Assembly: GCA_027459485.1 (NCBI GenBank)
Contig: DAIDIG010000008.1
Span: 71,402-135,401, forward strand
Source: Bdellovibrionales bacterium
GTDB taxonomy: Bacteria; Bdellovibrionota; Bdellovibrionia; Bdellovibrionales; UBA1609
Reading direction: 5' to 3'
DNA length: 64,000 nucleotides
Positions 46,861-54,701 of this stretch are shown piece after piece. A program made the position numbers and the translations under genes. The notes below the pieces were generated by a model, which worked only from the letters and a program-made list of their open reading frames with translations, was not told the DNA's origin and ran no database searches. Every line of letters begins with the position of its first letter. Positions within the stretch are counted from its first letter, which is position 1.

Positions 46861-47505
46861 ATGCCAAAAAAAGAGATCGCCCGCATCATGCGTGGGTTTC
46901 AACAATTTCGCGACAAGTTCTACACGAGCGAAGATTCGCCGTATCGGCAGTTTGCAACCGGCTGGCAGGGGCCGAAGACGCTTCTCATCGGCTGTTGCGA
47001 TTCGCGAGTTGACCCCGCCGTTTTGGCGTCGGCCGGGCCCGGCGAGCTATTTGTTGTGCGCAACATCGCCAACCTTGTGCCACCCTATGAGCCAGATGGC
47101 GGCCACCACGGGGTGAGCGCGGCGATTGAATTTGCCGTCGTCAATTTAAAAGTCGAGAACATTATTGTGCTGGGGCATCGCCAGTGCGGCGGCATCCGTG
47201 CATTGTTATTCCCCGAAGTAGCTGAGCCGAACGGGTTCGTTCAGCAATGGGTGAAAATGGCCGAGCCCGCGAAAGAGCGTGCGCTTAAAGCGTTCGCACC
47301 TAAAGGAGCCAAGCCCGACGTGCTTTGGCGGTGCTGCGAACTCGAAAGCATCAAAACCTCGATTGAAAATTTACGCACGTTCACGTTTGTCGCCAAGCTC
47401 GAGCGCGCCGGCAAATTGCAACTGCTCGGGATGTATTTCGATATCGAACAAGGCGAAATGCTCGAACTTAACGAAGAGACGGGCGAGTTTTCGACATTAG
47501 GCTGA
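46861..47505 (+). CDS. Beta-carbonic anhydrase
   Basis: Interconverts carbon dioxide and bicarbonate. Zinc ligands and catalytic dyad are seen: CCDSRVDP (Cys, Asp, Arg) and GHRQCGGI (His, Cys), with FVVRNIANLVPPYEPDGGHHGVSAAIEFAV between. 214 residues, normal for the bacterial plant-type beta class. It has no signal peptide, so it is cytoplasmic, unlike the two exported proteins upstream. Confidence 0.93.
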   Translation: MPKKEIARIMRGFQQFRDKFYTSEDSPYRQFATGWQGPKTLLIGCCDSRVDPAVLASAGPGELFVVRNIANLVPPYEPDGGHHGVSAAIEFAVVNLKVENIIVLGHRQCGGIRALLFPEVAEPNGFVQQWVKMAEPAKERALKAFAPKGAKPDVLWRCCELESIKTSIENLRTFTFVAKLERAGKLQLLGMYFDIEQGEMLELNEETGEFSTLG

Positions 47506-47575
47506 TTTTATAAGGCGGCTGTTTTAGCGCGTTCAATTGCGGCGGGTTCTTGCCGTCTGAAACGACCTAACCAAA

Positions 47576-48085
47576 TTATGCCGCCCCTGACCGTTTACTT
47601 GCAGAAAAGACCTTTGATAAATCGGCGAGGCCTTCGCGGATCAATTCCTTTTCACTAAGCTTGAGGTTCTCTATTTCATCGTAACTTTGCGAATAGAAAT
47701 GACCCACATGATCTTGATTGAAAAGCACGATCGTAGAAGCCTTTGGGCCCGACCAAACTAGCTGATAGTTCGTTTTGAAAAAAAAGACAATTGCCGTCAT
47801 CGGGATTATGTCGATGGCACCGAAAAAATCGAAATAGCCGGTTATTTTGTCGAATCGTTTGACCAGCGAGATTCGAACTGAATTTTCACCGGCCAGATCA
47901 AACTTTAAGCCAAAGCTGATCTTTTTATATTTTTTGTGATTGGATCGAACAGTCTTGATAATTGTACCAATGAGCCGCATTTCGTCATAAGGCTTATCCG
48001 CTAGGTCTTCGAGTTCCATGGGTGATGTGTCGGCAAAATAGCAAAAATACTCGATTCGACCTTGGTCGTAGACGACAGCTATCAT
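47576..48085 (-). CDS. Protein of unknown function, second gene of a two-gene cassette
   Basis: 169 residues from the ATG at 48083-48085, which follows the upstream stop by a single base; an in-frame ATG eight codons earlier overlaps that gene. Contains a mostly beta N-terminal half (MIAVVYDQGRIEYFCYFAD) and a hydrophobic segment IDIIPMTAIVFFF. The C-terminal tail is helical and charged. No family recognised. Its start position implies translational coupling with the 102-residue protein. Confidence 0.6.
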   Translation of the reverse strand: MIAVVYDQGRIEYFCYFADTSPMELEDLADKPYDEMRLIGTIIKTVRSNHKKYKKISFGLKFDLAGENSVRISLVKRFDKITGYFDFFGAIDIIPMTAIVFFFKTNYQLVWSGPKASTIVLFNQDHVGHFYSQSYDEIENLKLSEKELIREGLADLSKVFSASKRSGAA

Positions 48086-48086
48086 T

Positions 48087-48395
48087 TTATCCGCTTTGCA
48101 TTTTCGCATTCAGAAAATCAGTGACAGCTTCAAACCCATGTTTTTCACAAAGTTCTTCAACCAATTTGCGCGCAGGAGTGCCAGACATTAAAAAATACGT
48201 CCACTTGTTGTGACCGGGGTTGTAAACCGCCAGCATCATTATAAACGGCGTGCCTTCTTCGACAGTGTAAAGGTAAAAGTCATGCGACGTTCGGAACAGG
48301 AGCCGAATCCTATCTACGTCCGTAGGCGTCCGTGTTCTGCGCTTAAATTCGGACAACAAATTCGAAAACCCGGAAGTTACTTCGCCAGTCTGCAT
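48087..48395 (-). CDS. Protein of unknown function, first gene of a two-gene cassette
   Basis: 102 residues, cytoplasmic, no signal peptide. It has a basic N-terminal helix (NLLSEFKRRTRTPTDVDRIRLLF) and a beta segment FYLYTVEEGTPFIMMLAVYN. Not recognised. ATG at 48395 has few ribosome-site features. Pairing with the next gene is the only functional clue. Confidence 0.6.
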   Translation of the reverse strand: MQTGEVTSGFSNLLSEFKRRTRTPTDVDRIRLLFRTSHDFYLYTVEEGTPFIMMLAVYNPGHNKWTYFLMSGTPARKLVEELCEKHGFEAVTDFLNAKMQSG

Positions 48396-48552
48396 TTTAT
48401 TCCCCCGCTGCTTAACAGCTGGAGTTAATGTGCAGGTTGTGTGCCAGCGCGCAGTGCGAAGAAACTTGCAGCTGCCGGCTTACAAAGAAGGCTCCTTGAA
48501 AAATCACGACTTGATGTGGTAAGAGCTTCGATACTCTGTCGGGGGAGTTCGA

Positions 48553-49182
48553 GTGCGAAAAGGCGACAAAAAGACCGCCACCAAACGGAGCGGCAAAAAA
48601 ACCGCACGCGGGCCGAATGACATTCCCGCGACCTATGCGGCTCTTTACAAATTTCGATCGGAACTAAAAAGTGATATCTCCGCCGTTCGCGAAGAAACGA
48701 GAGCGGGATTTAAAACTGTCGACGCCCGATTCGACAGAATGGATGCGCGCTTCGCCGAGCTAGGCGGCCAAATAGCTAGTGTGCGCGCTGAATTGGGCGG
48801 CCAAATTGCAGAGTTGCGCGCTGAACTGGATTCGCAGATTGCCGGCGTACGTGCCGAACTGAGTGGGCAAATAGCTGAGGTACGTGCCGAACTGGGTGGC
48901 CAAACTGCTGAGTTGCGAGCCGAGCTGTACTCGCAAATTTCTGGCATACGTGCCCAGATGTCGGATATGGGCGCCGAGATCGCCAAAGTAAACTCGACTC
49001 TTGAGAAGATGGAAGCCACAAACAATCGGATGCTGGCGCTTATCGAAGAGCAGAATTCAAGAAACAAGGCCTCGTATGAAGGCGGCGAATCCGTGCGTGA
49101 ACGGCAAGACGCACTCGCGAAGCGAGTCGACGCGCTTGAAGAATTCCAGCATGACATTTCAACTCGTTTAAAAACAAATTAA
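48553..49182 (+). CDS. Coiled-coil protein with six 11-residue repeats
   Basis: 209 residues. A very basic N-terminus (RKGDKKTATKRSGKKTARG) precedes a long amphipathic helix. Residues 68-133 are six tandem 11-residue units, consensus A-E-L-G-x-Q-I-A-E-[LV]-R, which favour a right-handed or straight coiled coil (hendecad) rather than the heptad type. The helix continues to the C-terminus (SLEKMEATNNRM, ALAKRVDALEEFQHDI). GTG start with GGGGGAG upstream. The basic tail may bind nucleic acid or membrane; function unknown. Confidence 0.75.
   Translation: MRKGDKKTATKRSGKKTARGPNDIPATYAALYKFRSELKSDISAVREETRAGFKTVDARFDRMDARFAELGGQIASVRAELGGQIAELRAELDSQIAGVRAELSGQIAEVRAELGGQTAELRAELYSQISGIRAQMSDMGAEIAKVNSTLEKMEATNNRMLALIEEQNSRNKASYEGGESVRERQDALAKRVDALEEFQHDISTRLKTN
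48754..48951 (+). repeat. Six tandem 33-bp units encoding an 11-residue helix repeat
   Basis: Six in-frame units of 33 bp within the coiled-coil gene. Units differ at scattered synonymous and nonsynonymous sites, for example Gly-Gly, Asp-Ser, Ser-Gly and Tyr-Ser at the two central positions, so the array is diverged but still recognisable at the DNA level. Unit count could vary between strains by slippage. Confidence 0.85.
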
Positions 49183-49224
49183 ACGCCTACAGGCTCGTCG
49201 AACTCGCTTAACTGCTACGCGAGA

Positions 49225-50043
49225 CTATTTAAGCGCGCCGAACAAATTCCATTTCAGGCTGGGCTCGAACAACTTGGGGAGTGCGAGCGTTTTGTCGCGC
49301 GCCTCGCGAAATCGAATGAAATCTTCGAGTGTCACGGCCGCGTTCACGTGCGTGTTCGATGCGCGCTCCGCCTCGATCGTCGTTTGAAACTTCGGCTCCT
49401 GCCCGTCTGGCGGGTAGGTGTGGCCCACATAAACGGTCGTGTGCGGCGGCAGTTCGTAAAGCCGCTGAATCGAATTGTAGAGGTGAGTGGCGCTCCCGCC
49501 GGGGAAGTCGCATCGGCCCGTGCCGAGCTCGGGCATAAAAAGACTATCGCCCGTGAAAACCGCGCCTTCAGCGTCGCACACATAACTCATGCATGCGGGA
49601 GTATGCCCCGGCGTCGCCATCGCCTTCAGTCGGATGCGGCCACCCTCGATTGCATCGCCATCGTCGAGCAGGCGATCGAAATGTTTGGCCATTGCCCGCG
49701 AATTGCACGGGCCATTGCGTGCCGACTCTCTGCCGAGAAGTGGCGCCAATGTTTCGGCCACAATGGTGATTTTGCCGCTGATCGCGACCCGCGCGCCCTG
49801 GAATTCGTCGCGCAGAACGTCCGCACCGGATAAATGGTCGGCGTGGATGTGAGTCTCAAGAATCCAATGAAGTTTGAGCTTTTGCGACCGGATGGAGGCG
49901 ATCACCGGCTCCAGAGCCCCACGGCCAATGTGTCTCGTCGCCGCATCGTAATCAAGACACGGGTCAATCACCACAGCATCGCCGCCGCTCGCGATCAGGT
50001 AGGTCATCGTGCCGGTCGGCCGGTGAAAAAACGGTTGGATCAT
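49225..50043 (-). CDS. Metallo-beta-lactamase-fold hydrolase (ETHE1/Blh-like)
   Basis: 272 residues. The metal motif H-x-H-x-D-H is in LETHIHADHLSGA; later ligands are in TPGHTPACMSYV, FTGDSLFMPELGTGRCDFPGG and VYVGHTYPP. The TGRCDF-G-G segment is typical of persulfide dioxygenase (ETHE1) and the related Blh-type proteins. It starts 5 bases after the methyltransferase stop, so it shares that transcript. Sulfide or glutathione persulfide oxidation is plausible but not shown by context. Confidence 0.82.
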   Translation of the reverse strand: MIQPFFHRPTGTMTYLIASGGDAVVIDPCLDYDAATRHIGRGALEPVIASIRSQKLKLHWILETHIHADHLSGADVLRDEFQGARVAISGKITIVAETLAPLLGRESARNGPCNSRAMAKHFDRLLDDGDAIEGGRIRLKAMATPGHTPACMSYVCDAEGAVFTGDSLFMPELGTGRCDFPGGSATHLYNSIQRLYELPPHTTVYVGHTYPPDGQEPKFQTTIEAERASNTHVNAAVTLEDFIRFREARDKTLALPKLFEPSLKWNLFGALK

Positions 50044-50048
50044 GCCTT

Positions 50049-50945
50049 TTATCGAAACGCGGCGAGCGAGAAGCAGGGGCCGTTTTTGTGGTTCGGCGCC
50101 ACGGAACCGAGCTCGATGCGCGAAAAGCCCACGTGTTTGAGAAAGCCGACGATGGCGTCGCGCGTGACCCAGTAGCTGGTGCGTCCAACTCCGCCGGTGA
50201 ACCCCTTGCTGAAAAGGTTCGCGTTGTAGTGCTGTTTGTAATACGTCGTCTTAAAGCCGCGCACTTCGTATTCGGTCTCGCTCGAAAACCGGCGCGAAAA
50301 ATCGGGCGACTTTTTGAGCGCCGCGCGGTCGTAAAAGTGCGTCCAAATAAATACGCGGTCTGTGTGTTGTGAAATCAGGTCGAGTAGATGGAGTGGGTCT
50401 TGCGAGTGGTACAAAACGCCGCAAGCAAAGATAGAGTCCCACCGCATGTCTTGGGGAGTGTCTTCGAGAAATTTATCGAAGCTACCTAGAAGAAATTCTG
50501 CGCGCTCGATGCCGTATATTTCTTTCGCGATCAGGCACTTGAGATACGCGCGGGAGTTTGCTTCGACGGCCGTGACTTTTTTCGCGCCAAGTTGCGACAT
50601 TTGGCGTGTGTGCCCCGCCTCGAGCGGCCCGAGCTCAAGTACGGTCTTATCTTTAAAGGGCGCGAGCTCATTGAACCAAGTCACTCGATGGTCGTCATAT
50701 AAATCGGTCGGTCCGGTTATCGATTCAAAGCCCGGGAGCTTTGACGACCACTCCCCGGCAAAAAGTGAAATCGCATTTTCGGCCGACGGTGTTTTGACAA
50801 TGTACTCGTTCGTAGCGTTCCGCGGACGCGGCAGACCGGGCCCCTTCGGCAATACGGTGTAACGGACCTGCTTAATTAGAATCTTAAGTGGCGCGGGTAG
50901 CCGCCTTGCAATTCGCCGTCTTAGAGATAGTTCGGGTGCTATCAT
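50049..50945 (-). CDS. SAM-dependent methyltransferase
   Basis: 298 residues from ATG 50945, which has GGGGGA just upstream; the frame is open to a GTG at 50993. Class I methyltransferase: TVLELGPLEAGHTRQMSQLG is the SAM motif I, VTAVEANSRAYLKC motif II, FACGVLYHSQDPLHLLDLI motif IV/V. The N-terminal helix and basic segment (RRRIARRLPAPLKILIKQVR) suggest membrane association. The IS66 element lies just upstream (30-80 bases), so its natural promoter may be displaced. Confidence 0.78.
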   Translation of the reverse strand: MIAPELSLRRRIARRLPAPLKILIKQVRYTVLPKGPGLPRPRNATNEYIVKTPSAENAISLFAGEWSSKLPGFESITGPTDLYDDHRVTWFNELAPFKDKTVLELGPLEAGHTRQMSQLGAKKVTAVEANSRAYLKCLIAKEIYGIERAEFLLGSFDKFLEDTPQDMRWDSIFACGVLYHSQDPLHLLDLISQHTDRVFIWTHFYDRAALKKSPDFSRRFSSETEYEVRGFKTTYYKQHYNANLFSKGFTGGVGRTSYWVTRDAIVGFLKHVGFSRIELGSVAPNHKNGPCFSLAAFR

Positions 50946-51015
50946 AGTTCCCCCAGTTAGAACCATCTTTAGCAAAATAGGGTTAAATTTCACCTATAAA
51001 ATGCTCTTCGCCTCT

Positions 51016-51023
51016 TATGCATC
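51016..51023. repeat. 8-bp target site duplication, left copy
   Basis: TATGCATC immediately left of the element, identical to TATGCATC at 53512-53519 immediately right. An 8-bp duplication is the IS66-family norm and marks one insertion event. Confidence 0.95.
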
Positions 51024-51044
51024 GTAACCCCTGCTTAATTCGCG
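51024..51044 (+). repeat. IS66 terminal inverted repeat, left
   Basis: Starts GTAACCCCTGCTTAATTCGC at the left end and is a perfect complement of 53491-53511. Confidence 0.95.
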
Positions 51045-52633
51045 GGTTGACCTGATCGGGTGCGGCGGGCGTACGCGAGTGGGGTTTCGAGTTTTTCACC
51101 GCGAGCGGCTTTGTGCAGACTCATGATCAAAAACGTGCGCGGATCGATGTCGTTTTTCTTGCACGTTTCAATAACAGTAAATAGCGTCGCCGCCGTTTCA
51201 GCGCCCGTGTGATTGCCCGAGCCGTAATAATTTTTGCGCCCAACGACCGCGTGGCGGATCGTTCGTTCCGCTTCGTTATTTGATAGCGGAAGTTTTGACT
51301 CAGTTAAAAAGAGCGTGAGCCCATCCCAACGTTTGAGCACATACTCAATGGCTTTTCGCTTTTGACTACCGGGCCGCGATTTTGGGAACTCCTCGATTAA
51401 AACATTCTTCAACCGCTCGGCAACGGATTTACTTTTTAGCTCTCGAAGCTTTCCGACATCAGCGAGTGTTTTTGCTTCGCGCTCGATTGCAAAAAGCTCG
51501 TCAATCAGATCTAAAATCGGTTTCACGCTCGGATCATGACTCTCAAGCGGAAAAAATTCTCGCCTCACGTGCGCCCAACAATATCCCTGCGGGATTTTAA
51601 GCTCAGATAAAATATTGTAACCACTAAAACCGTCAGTGAGAACTGGGCCACCGTAGCCCCCAAGCTTATCTTTTAACACCTGGCCCGATCGAGTTGGTTT
51701 AAAAAAATAATAACTCCCATAGCGATTCGAGATAACCCACATAAAGCCGCCTTTTTCAGTCTTATTTTGTATCTTCCAGGGTGTCTCACCAAGATGAAGT
51801 GCAAGATCACTTGTTAGAAGATCTTCGTGCAAAATTGCGTCCTGCATCGGCTCTAAGCTCGCGGCCCCAAGTGCTGCCATTCGAGAGAGCGTGCTGTTTT
51901 TCATGCCCGTGAGTCCCAGACTTTCCATCTCGCGCGTTTGCCGCTCAAGTGGCATGTGCGAGATGTATTTATCAGCAATCACCGCCGCCACAAAATCTAT
52001 CGTGTAGTTCATGCCAGGCAGCAGTTCAGCAGAGCCGTTTGCCGTCACGATCACTTCTTTTTCGGAGCTTGGGTTAAATTTAGCTTTAAGTTTAAATTTG
52101 TATTTGCGATGGACCTCTTTGACATAGCGCCGCTCAATGATCGTGATCTTCGTCGACTCGTCATAAAGACCGGTGTCTATCCACTGTGCGGCCGACGGGT
52201 CACTTATGCCGCGCGCTTCACTTTCAGTTTTAAGATCCTCGTCTGTTGGCCGCTCATCGATTATAACCTCTTCTAGCACCGCGCCTTTTAATTTGCCTTT
52301 TTGTTGAGATTCACGTGTGTCAATCGCCGGGAATGCCGCCTGCGAGAACACCTGCGCCTCAACTTGACTCTTGTCGCGCGGCCGATCACTTGCTTCAGTG
52401 CGCTTTTCAGAACTCTTGCCAAACATTTGGCGGCGTAAAAGTTTTAGCCGCTCATCGAAGTTTTCAAGATTTAATGCCATTTGATCAGCCTTGGCATTCT
52501 CGCTCTCGATTTTTTCGATGAGTTTTCTGAGCTTCAAATTATCGCTTGCAAGATCAGCGATGAGAGCACGTAATACTCTCGGATCTTTTTCGTTCTCTAG
52601 AAGTTCGCGCTCACGCTCGGTCAACATACTCAT
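51035..52633 (-). CDS. tnpC: IS66 family transposase (TnpC)
   Basis: 533 residues from ATG 52633. Contains the N-terminal leucine-zipper/helical region (DNLKLRKLIEKIESENAKADQ), the TnpC zinc-region variant, and the DDE domain. The second Asp lies in VLTDGFSGYN, the Glu in LPLSNNEAERTIRHAVVGRK. The first Asp, normally in a D-E-T-P-W string, is Gly here: LHLGETPWKIQ. If right, this copy may be catalytically dead despite intact ends. The C-terminal IS66 segment (YGSGNHTGAETAATLFTVIE) is intact. The start overlaps tnpB. Confidence 0.93.
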   Translation of the reverse strand: MSMLTERERELLENEKDPRVLRALIADLASDNLKLRKLIEKIESENAKADQMALNLENFDERLKLLRRQMFGKSSEKRTEASDRPRDKSQVEAQVFSQAAFPAIDTRESQQKGKLKGAVLEEVIIDERPTDEDLKTESEARGISDPSAAQWIDTGLYDESTKITIIERRYVKEVHRKYKFKLKAKFNPSSEKEVIVTANGSAELLPGMNYTIDFVAAVIADKYISHMPLERQTREMESLGLTGMKNSTLSRMAALGAASLEPMQDAILHEDLLTSDLALHLGETPWKIQNKTEKGGFMWVISNRYGSYYFFKPTRSGQVLKDKLGGYGGPVLTDGFSGYNILSELKIPQGYCWAHVRREFFPLESHDPSVKPILDLIDELFAIEREAKTLADVGKLRELKSKSVAERLKNVLIEEFPKSRPGSQKRKAIEYVLKRWDGLTLFLTESKLPLSNNEAERTIRHAVVGRKNYYGSGNHTGAETAATLFTVIETCKKNDIDPRTFLIMSLHKAARGEKLETPLAYARRTRSGQPAN

Positions 52634-53030
52634 GATGTTGACGAGCTCCCGTCGGAAGTGCAAACGACTCCCGTTGCGTCACTAAATTTTGTGCGACAAA
52701 TGAACGATCAATAAGCGGACCGCGCAAAACACTTCCGTGAACGATAAGCTTTAACTCTTGTAAACTGATTTCAGTGCGGCCTAAAAGTTCCGCGTGCGCC
52801 ATGAAGCTTCCACGCTCGATTCGCTTGGCAATGAGCACAAGTCCCGAACCATCGTAAATTAATAACTTCAGCCGTCTTCGGTTTTTGCCAAAAAAGATGT
52901 ACACATGTCCCTGGTTCATCTCGGCCTTCATCTGATGAACACAATAGCTCAGTAACTTTTCAAAACCCGCTCGCATATCGATCATGTCGCGGTAAACAAA
53001 TACCCTCATCCCACGCTTATCAAAAAACAT
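52611..53030 (-). CDS. tnpB: IS66 accessory protein TnpB (Orf2)
   Basis: 139 residues matching the IS66 Orf2 family: VFVYRDMIDMRAGFEKLLSY, GHVYIFFGKNRRRLKLLIYD and GLVLIAKRIERGSF. Required for transposition in IS66 elements, mechanism not settled. It overlaps tnpA by 11 bases and tnpC by at least 23 bases, typical of the family and consistent with coupled translation. Confidence 0.93.
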   Translation of the reverse strand: MFFDKRGMRVFVYRDMIDMRAGFEKLLSYCVHQMKAEMNQGHVYIFFGKNRRRLKLLIYDGSGLVLIAKRIERGSFMAHAELLGRTEISLQELKLIVHGSVLRGPLIDRSFVAQNLVTQRESFALPTGARQHHEYVDRA

Positions 53031-53442
53031 TTCCGCCCCTTGCCCTTATAACTTCGACGACCATGTCAGCCGGCAACCCCTCGATTAAATATCCATCAGG
53101 TGTAGTAACCGTCACCGTTACATTTTTTGACTTTTCTGCAACCGTCACGGTTGCAGACGAGGATTTCGCAACCAAACTTTTTGCCGGTACTGTCACGGTT
53201 AAATTGTGAAATTTTTTAAGTCGTTGATTCCGGTTATACTTCCACTGACAGACCGTCTCGTAGGGCACAAGTGTCGAGCTTGAAATTGCTTTTGGTTTAA
53301 TCCCCAAATCACCAAGCTTTAGTATTCTATCGATAATCGATTTTGGCCACGGCCGCCGGCCTTCACCAACTTCGTCGATATACTGCTCGCGAATTTGTTT
53401 GATCTCAAAAATTAATTGCTCGGCTTCGGTCATTTCGCGCAC
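53020..53442 (-). CDS. tnpA: IS66 protein TnpA
   Basis: 140 residues. N-terminal half is a helical DNA-binding region with a helix-turn-helix-like segment (SIIDRILKLGDLGIKPKAISSSTLVPYETVCQW). The C-terminal half has three TVTV stretches (NLTVTVP, ATVTVA, NVTVTVTTPDGYLIEG), the last resembling the small beta domain of IS66 OrfA proteins. Start at ATG 53442 with the alternative ATG four codons later. Confidence 0.85.
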   Translation of the reverse strand: MREMTEAEQLIFEIKQIREQYIDEVGEGRRPWPKSIIDRILKLGDLGIKPKAISSSTLVPYETVCQWKYNRNQRLKKFHNLTVTVPAKSLVAKSSSATVTVAEKSKNVTVTVTTPDGYLIEGLPADMVVEVIRARGGNVF

Positions 53443-53490
53443 CTCTCTGGTTTGCGCGAATTCTACAACAATAGGGGGGTTACCTTTAGA

Positions 53491-53511
53491 CGCGAATTAA
53501 GCAGGGGTTAC
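53491..53511 (-). repeat. IS66 terminal inverted repeat, right
   Basis: CGCGAATTAAGCAGGGGTTA plus C, the perfect reverse complement of 51024-51044. Confidence 0.95.
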
Positions 53512-53519
53512 TATGCATC
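53512..53519. repeat. 8-bp target site duplication, right copy
   Basis: TATGCATC, identical to 51016-51023. The ATG of the small frame beginning at 53513 lies inside it. Confidence 0.95.
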
Positions 53520-53740
53520 CTTCCGCCTTTAAAACCGCGAAATTATTGTTTGACACTTGCGTGGCGAATCTCCCGCAGAACGACGATGAGGATCCGGAGC
53601 ATTGTAATAGACTCCGCAAATTCAAGGAAGTCGACGACCAGGTTCGTTATGTTTTAAATTCGAAGAGCGGGAAAACTACTGCGCCGCTGAGAAGCCTGAT
53701 AGGCGTATATACAATTTCAAAACGACCAGTTAAACGCTAA
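53513..53740 (+). CDS. Small protein of unknown function beside the IS end
   Basis: 75 residues, charged and without recognised domains (MHPSAFKTAKLLFDTCVANL at the start). Its ATG is inside the target duplication, so the insertion left the coding part whole but cut off everything upstream of base 53512 except what the other copy of the duplication and left flank carried. Joining the flanks shows no longer in-frame upstream region. The 3' end overlaps the convergent FemAB-like gene by 11 bases. It may be real or chance. Confidence 0.35.
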   Translation: MHPSAFKTAKLLFDTCVANLPQNDDEDPEHCNRLRKFKEVDDQVRYVLNSKSGKTTAPLRSLIGVYTISKRPVKR

Positions 53741-54701
53741 CCTCAAAGGTCAAATGAACAAACGTTTGACCGCCGTATTCCTCCTTTTGCTTTAGAAGGC
53801 CCTCATTTAAGACGGCACCGCCGTTTTCGGATGAAATTCCAAAGCTTACAAATCGTTGAGTTTTAGCAAGGGGGATAATTCCGTCGATAACCAAATGGTC
53901 CAGAGCACGGAGTTTCCTCCCAGTCTGTGACGTCGTTAAATACTGAATGTGCAGTACGCGCGTGTTCAAAAAGACAACCGCGCCTGCTATAAGGTCATTG
54001 TTGAGATAAGAGCCTATTAGCCTAACGTTATCAGGGAAAAGCTCAGCAAGAAGGCGGATCTCGCTCGCTGAGTGTACGGGCCGGACTGAGTAGCGCTCAG
54101 CCAGGCGCTCGGCAAGTACTGCGTAGAATTGGTCTAGATCTCTAACGCATTCAATTCTTACTCCAGCTTTGCGTGCGACGTTTGCGCCGTATTTTTTTCC
54201 ACTCGTCATGTGAAGACCACGGCTGAGGTCTATTACAGTGTTCGGCTCGCACCTAACGACTTTCGCCTCAAGCCTATGCAAGCAATACATCGCCTCTTGG
54301 CTTGGTGTCTCGCAATACAGCTCGGGGAGCGCCTTATACACTAATCGCGAGAAGCCTTGATTTTTTAAGTACTGTAAAAGAGCCGTTGAGCAATCGAGCG
54401 CATCAATTAGGCTGATTCTTGGCCTCCAGATAAACCCACCGTAAGTTAAGCCTTGATGGCTCCAAATAGTTTGGCTTTGAGAGTCCTCGTTTGCTGGCAG
54501 GAGGCCTATTATTTTCGGTCCGGAAAAAAAAAGAAGGGAGTGATCTTGGAATCGATCCTTATGATACTCCATATAGGCGCGATTAAAAAAGAAGTGCGTA
54601 TTCGTCTCTGAAACGAAATCATTCCACAATCTTTCATGCGATTTAGTGTACCTTACAACTTCAATATTCAAATTCAAGGACCCCAATGCCGGCCTTACCA
54701 A
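53730..54701 (-). CDS. FemAB-like GNAT-superfamily protein
   Basis: Up to 323 residues. The fold pattern resembles FemAB/BioF2-type acyltransferases: NTHFFFNRAYMEYHKDRFQDHSLLFF, GLLPANED, NQGFSRLVYKALPELYCE, and the second GNAT-like part RLIGSYLNNDLIAGAVVFLN with LRALDHLVIDGIIPLAK and FVSFGISSENGG. FemAB proteins transfer amino acids from aminoacyl-tRNA or acyl groups to cell-wall or surface glycans. No ATG is available; start is one of several TTG codons (54701, 54686, 54677 or 54671), overlapping the propeller gene. Third gene of a coupled minus-strand unit. Confidence 0.68.
   Translation of the reverse strand: MVRPALGSLNLNIEVVRYTKSHERLWNDFVSETNTHFFFNRAYMEYHKDRFQDHSLLFFSGPKIIGLLPANEDSQSQTIWSHQGLTYGGFIWRPRISLIDALDCSTALLQYLKNQGFSRLVYKALPELYCETPSQEAMYCLHRLEAKVVRCEPNTVIDLSRGLHMTSGKKYGANVARKAGVRIECVRDLDQFYAVLAERLAERYSVRPVHSASEIRLLAELFPDNVRLIGSYLNNDLIAGAVVFLNTRVLHIQYLTTSQTGRKLRALDHLVIDGIIPLAKTQRFVSFGISSENGGAVLNEGLLKQKEEYGGQTFVHLTFEVSV

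Larger units (their letters stand above)
51024..53511 (-). mobile_element. Complete IS66-family insertion sequence (2488 bp)
   Basis: A complete element bounded by perfect 21-bp terminal inverted repeats (51024-51044 and 53491-53511, beginning GTAACCCCTG, the GTAA start being typical of IS66) and flanked by 8-bp direct repeats. It carries the three usual genes on the minus strand, tnpA, tnpB and tnpC, overlapping one another. The intact ends, lack of decay and perfect target duplication show a recent insertion. It lies in the intergenic space between a methyltransferase gene and a small plus-strand frame. Confidence 0.97.

Noticed and set aside
48754-48951. 33-bp tandem units as a CRISPR or minisatellite
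   Set aside because: Units are contiguous, in frame and encode a regular helix repeat; there are no spacers.
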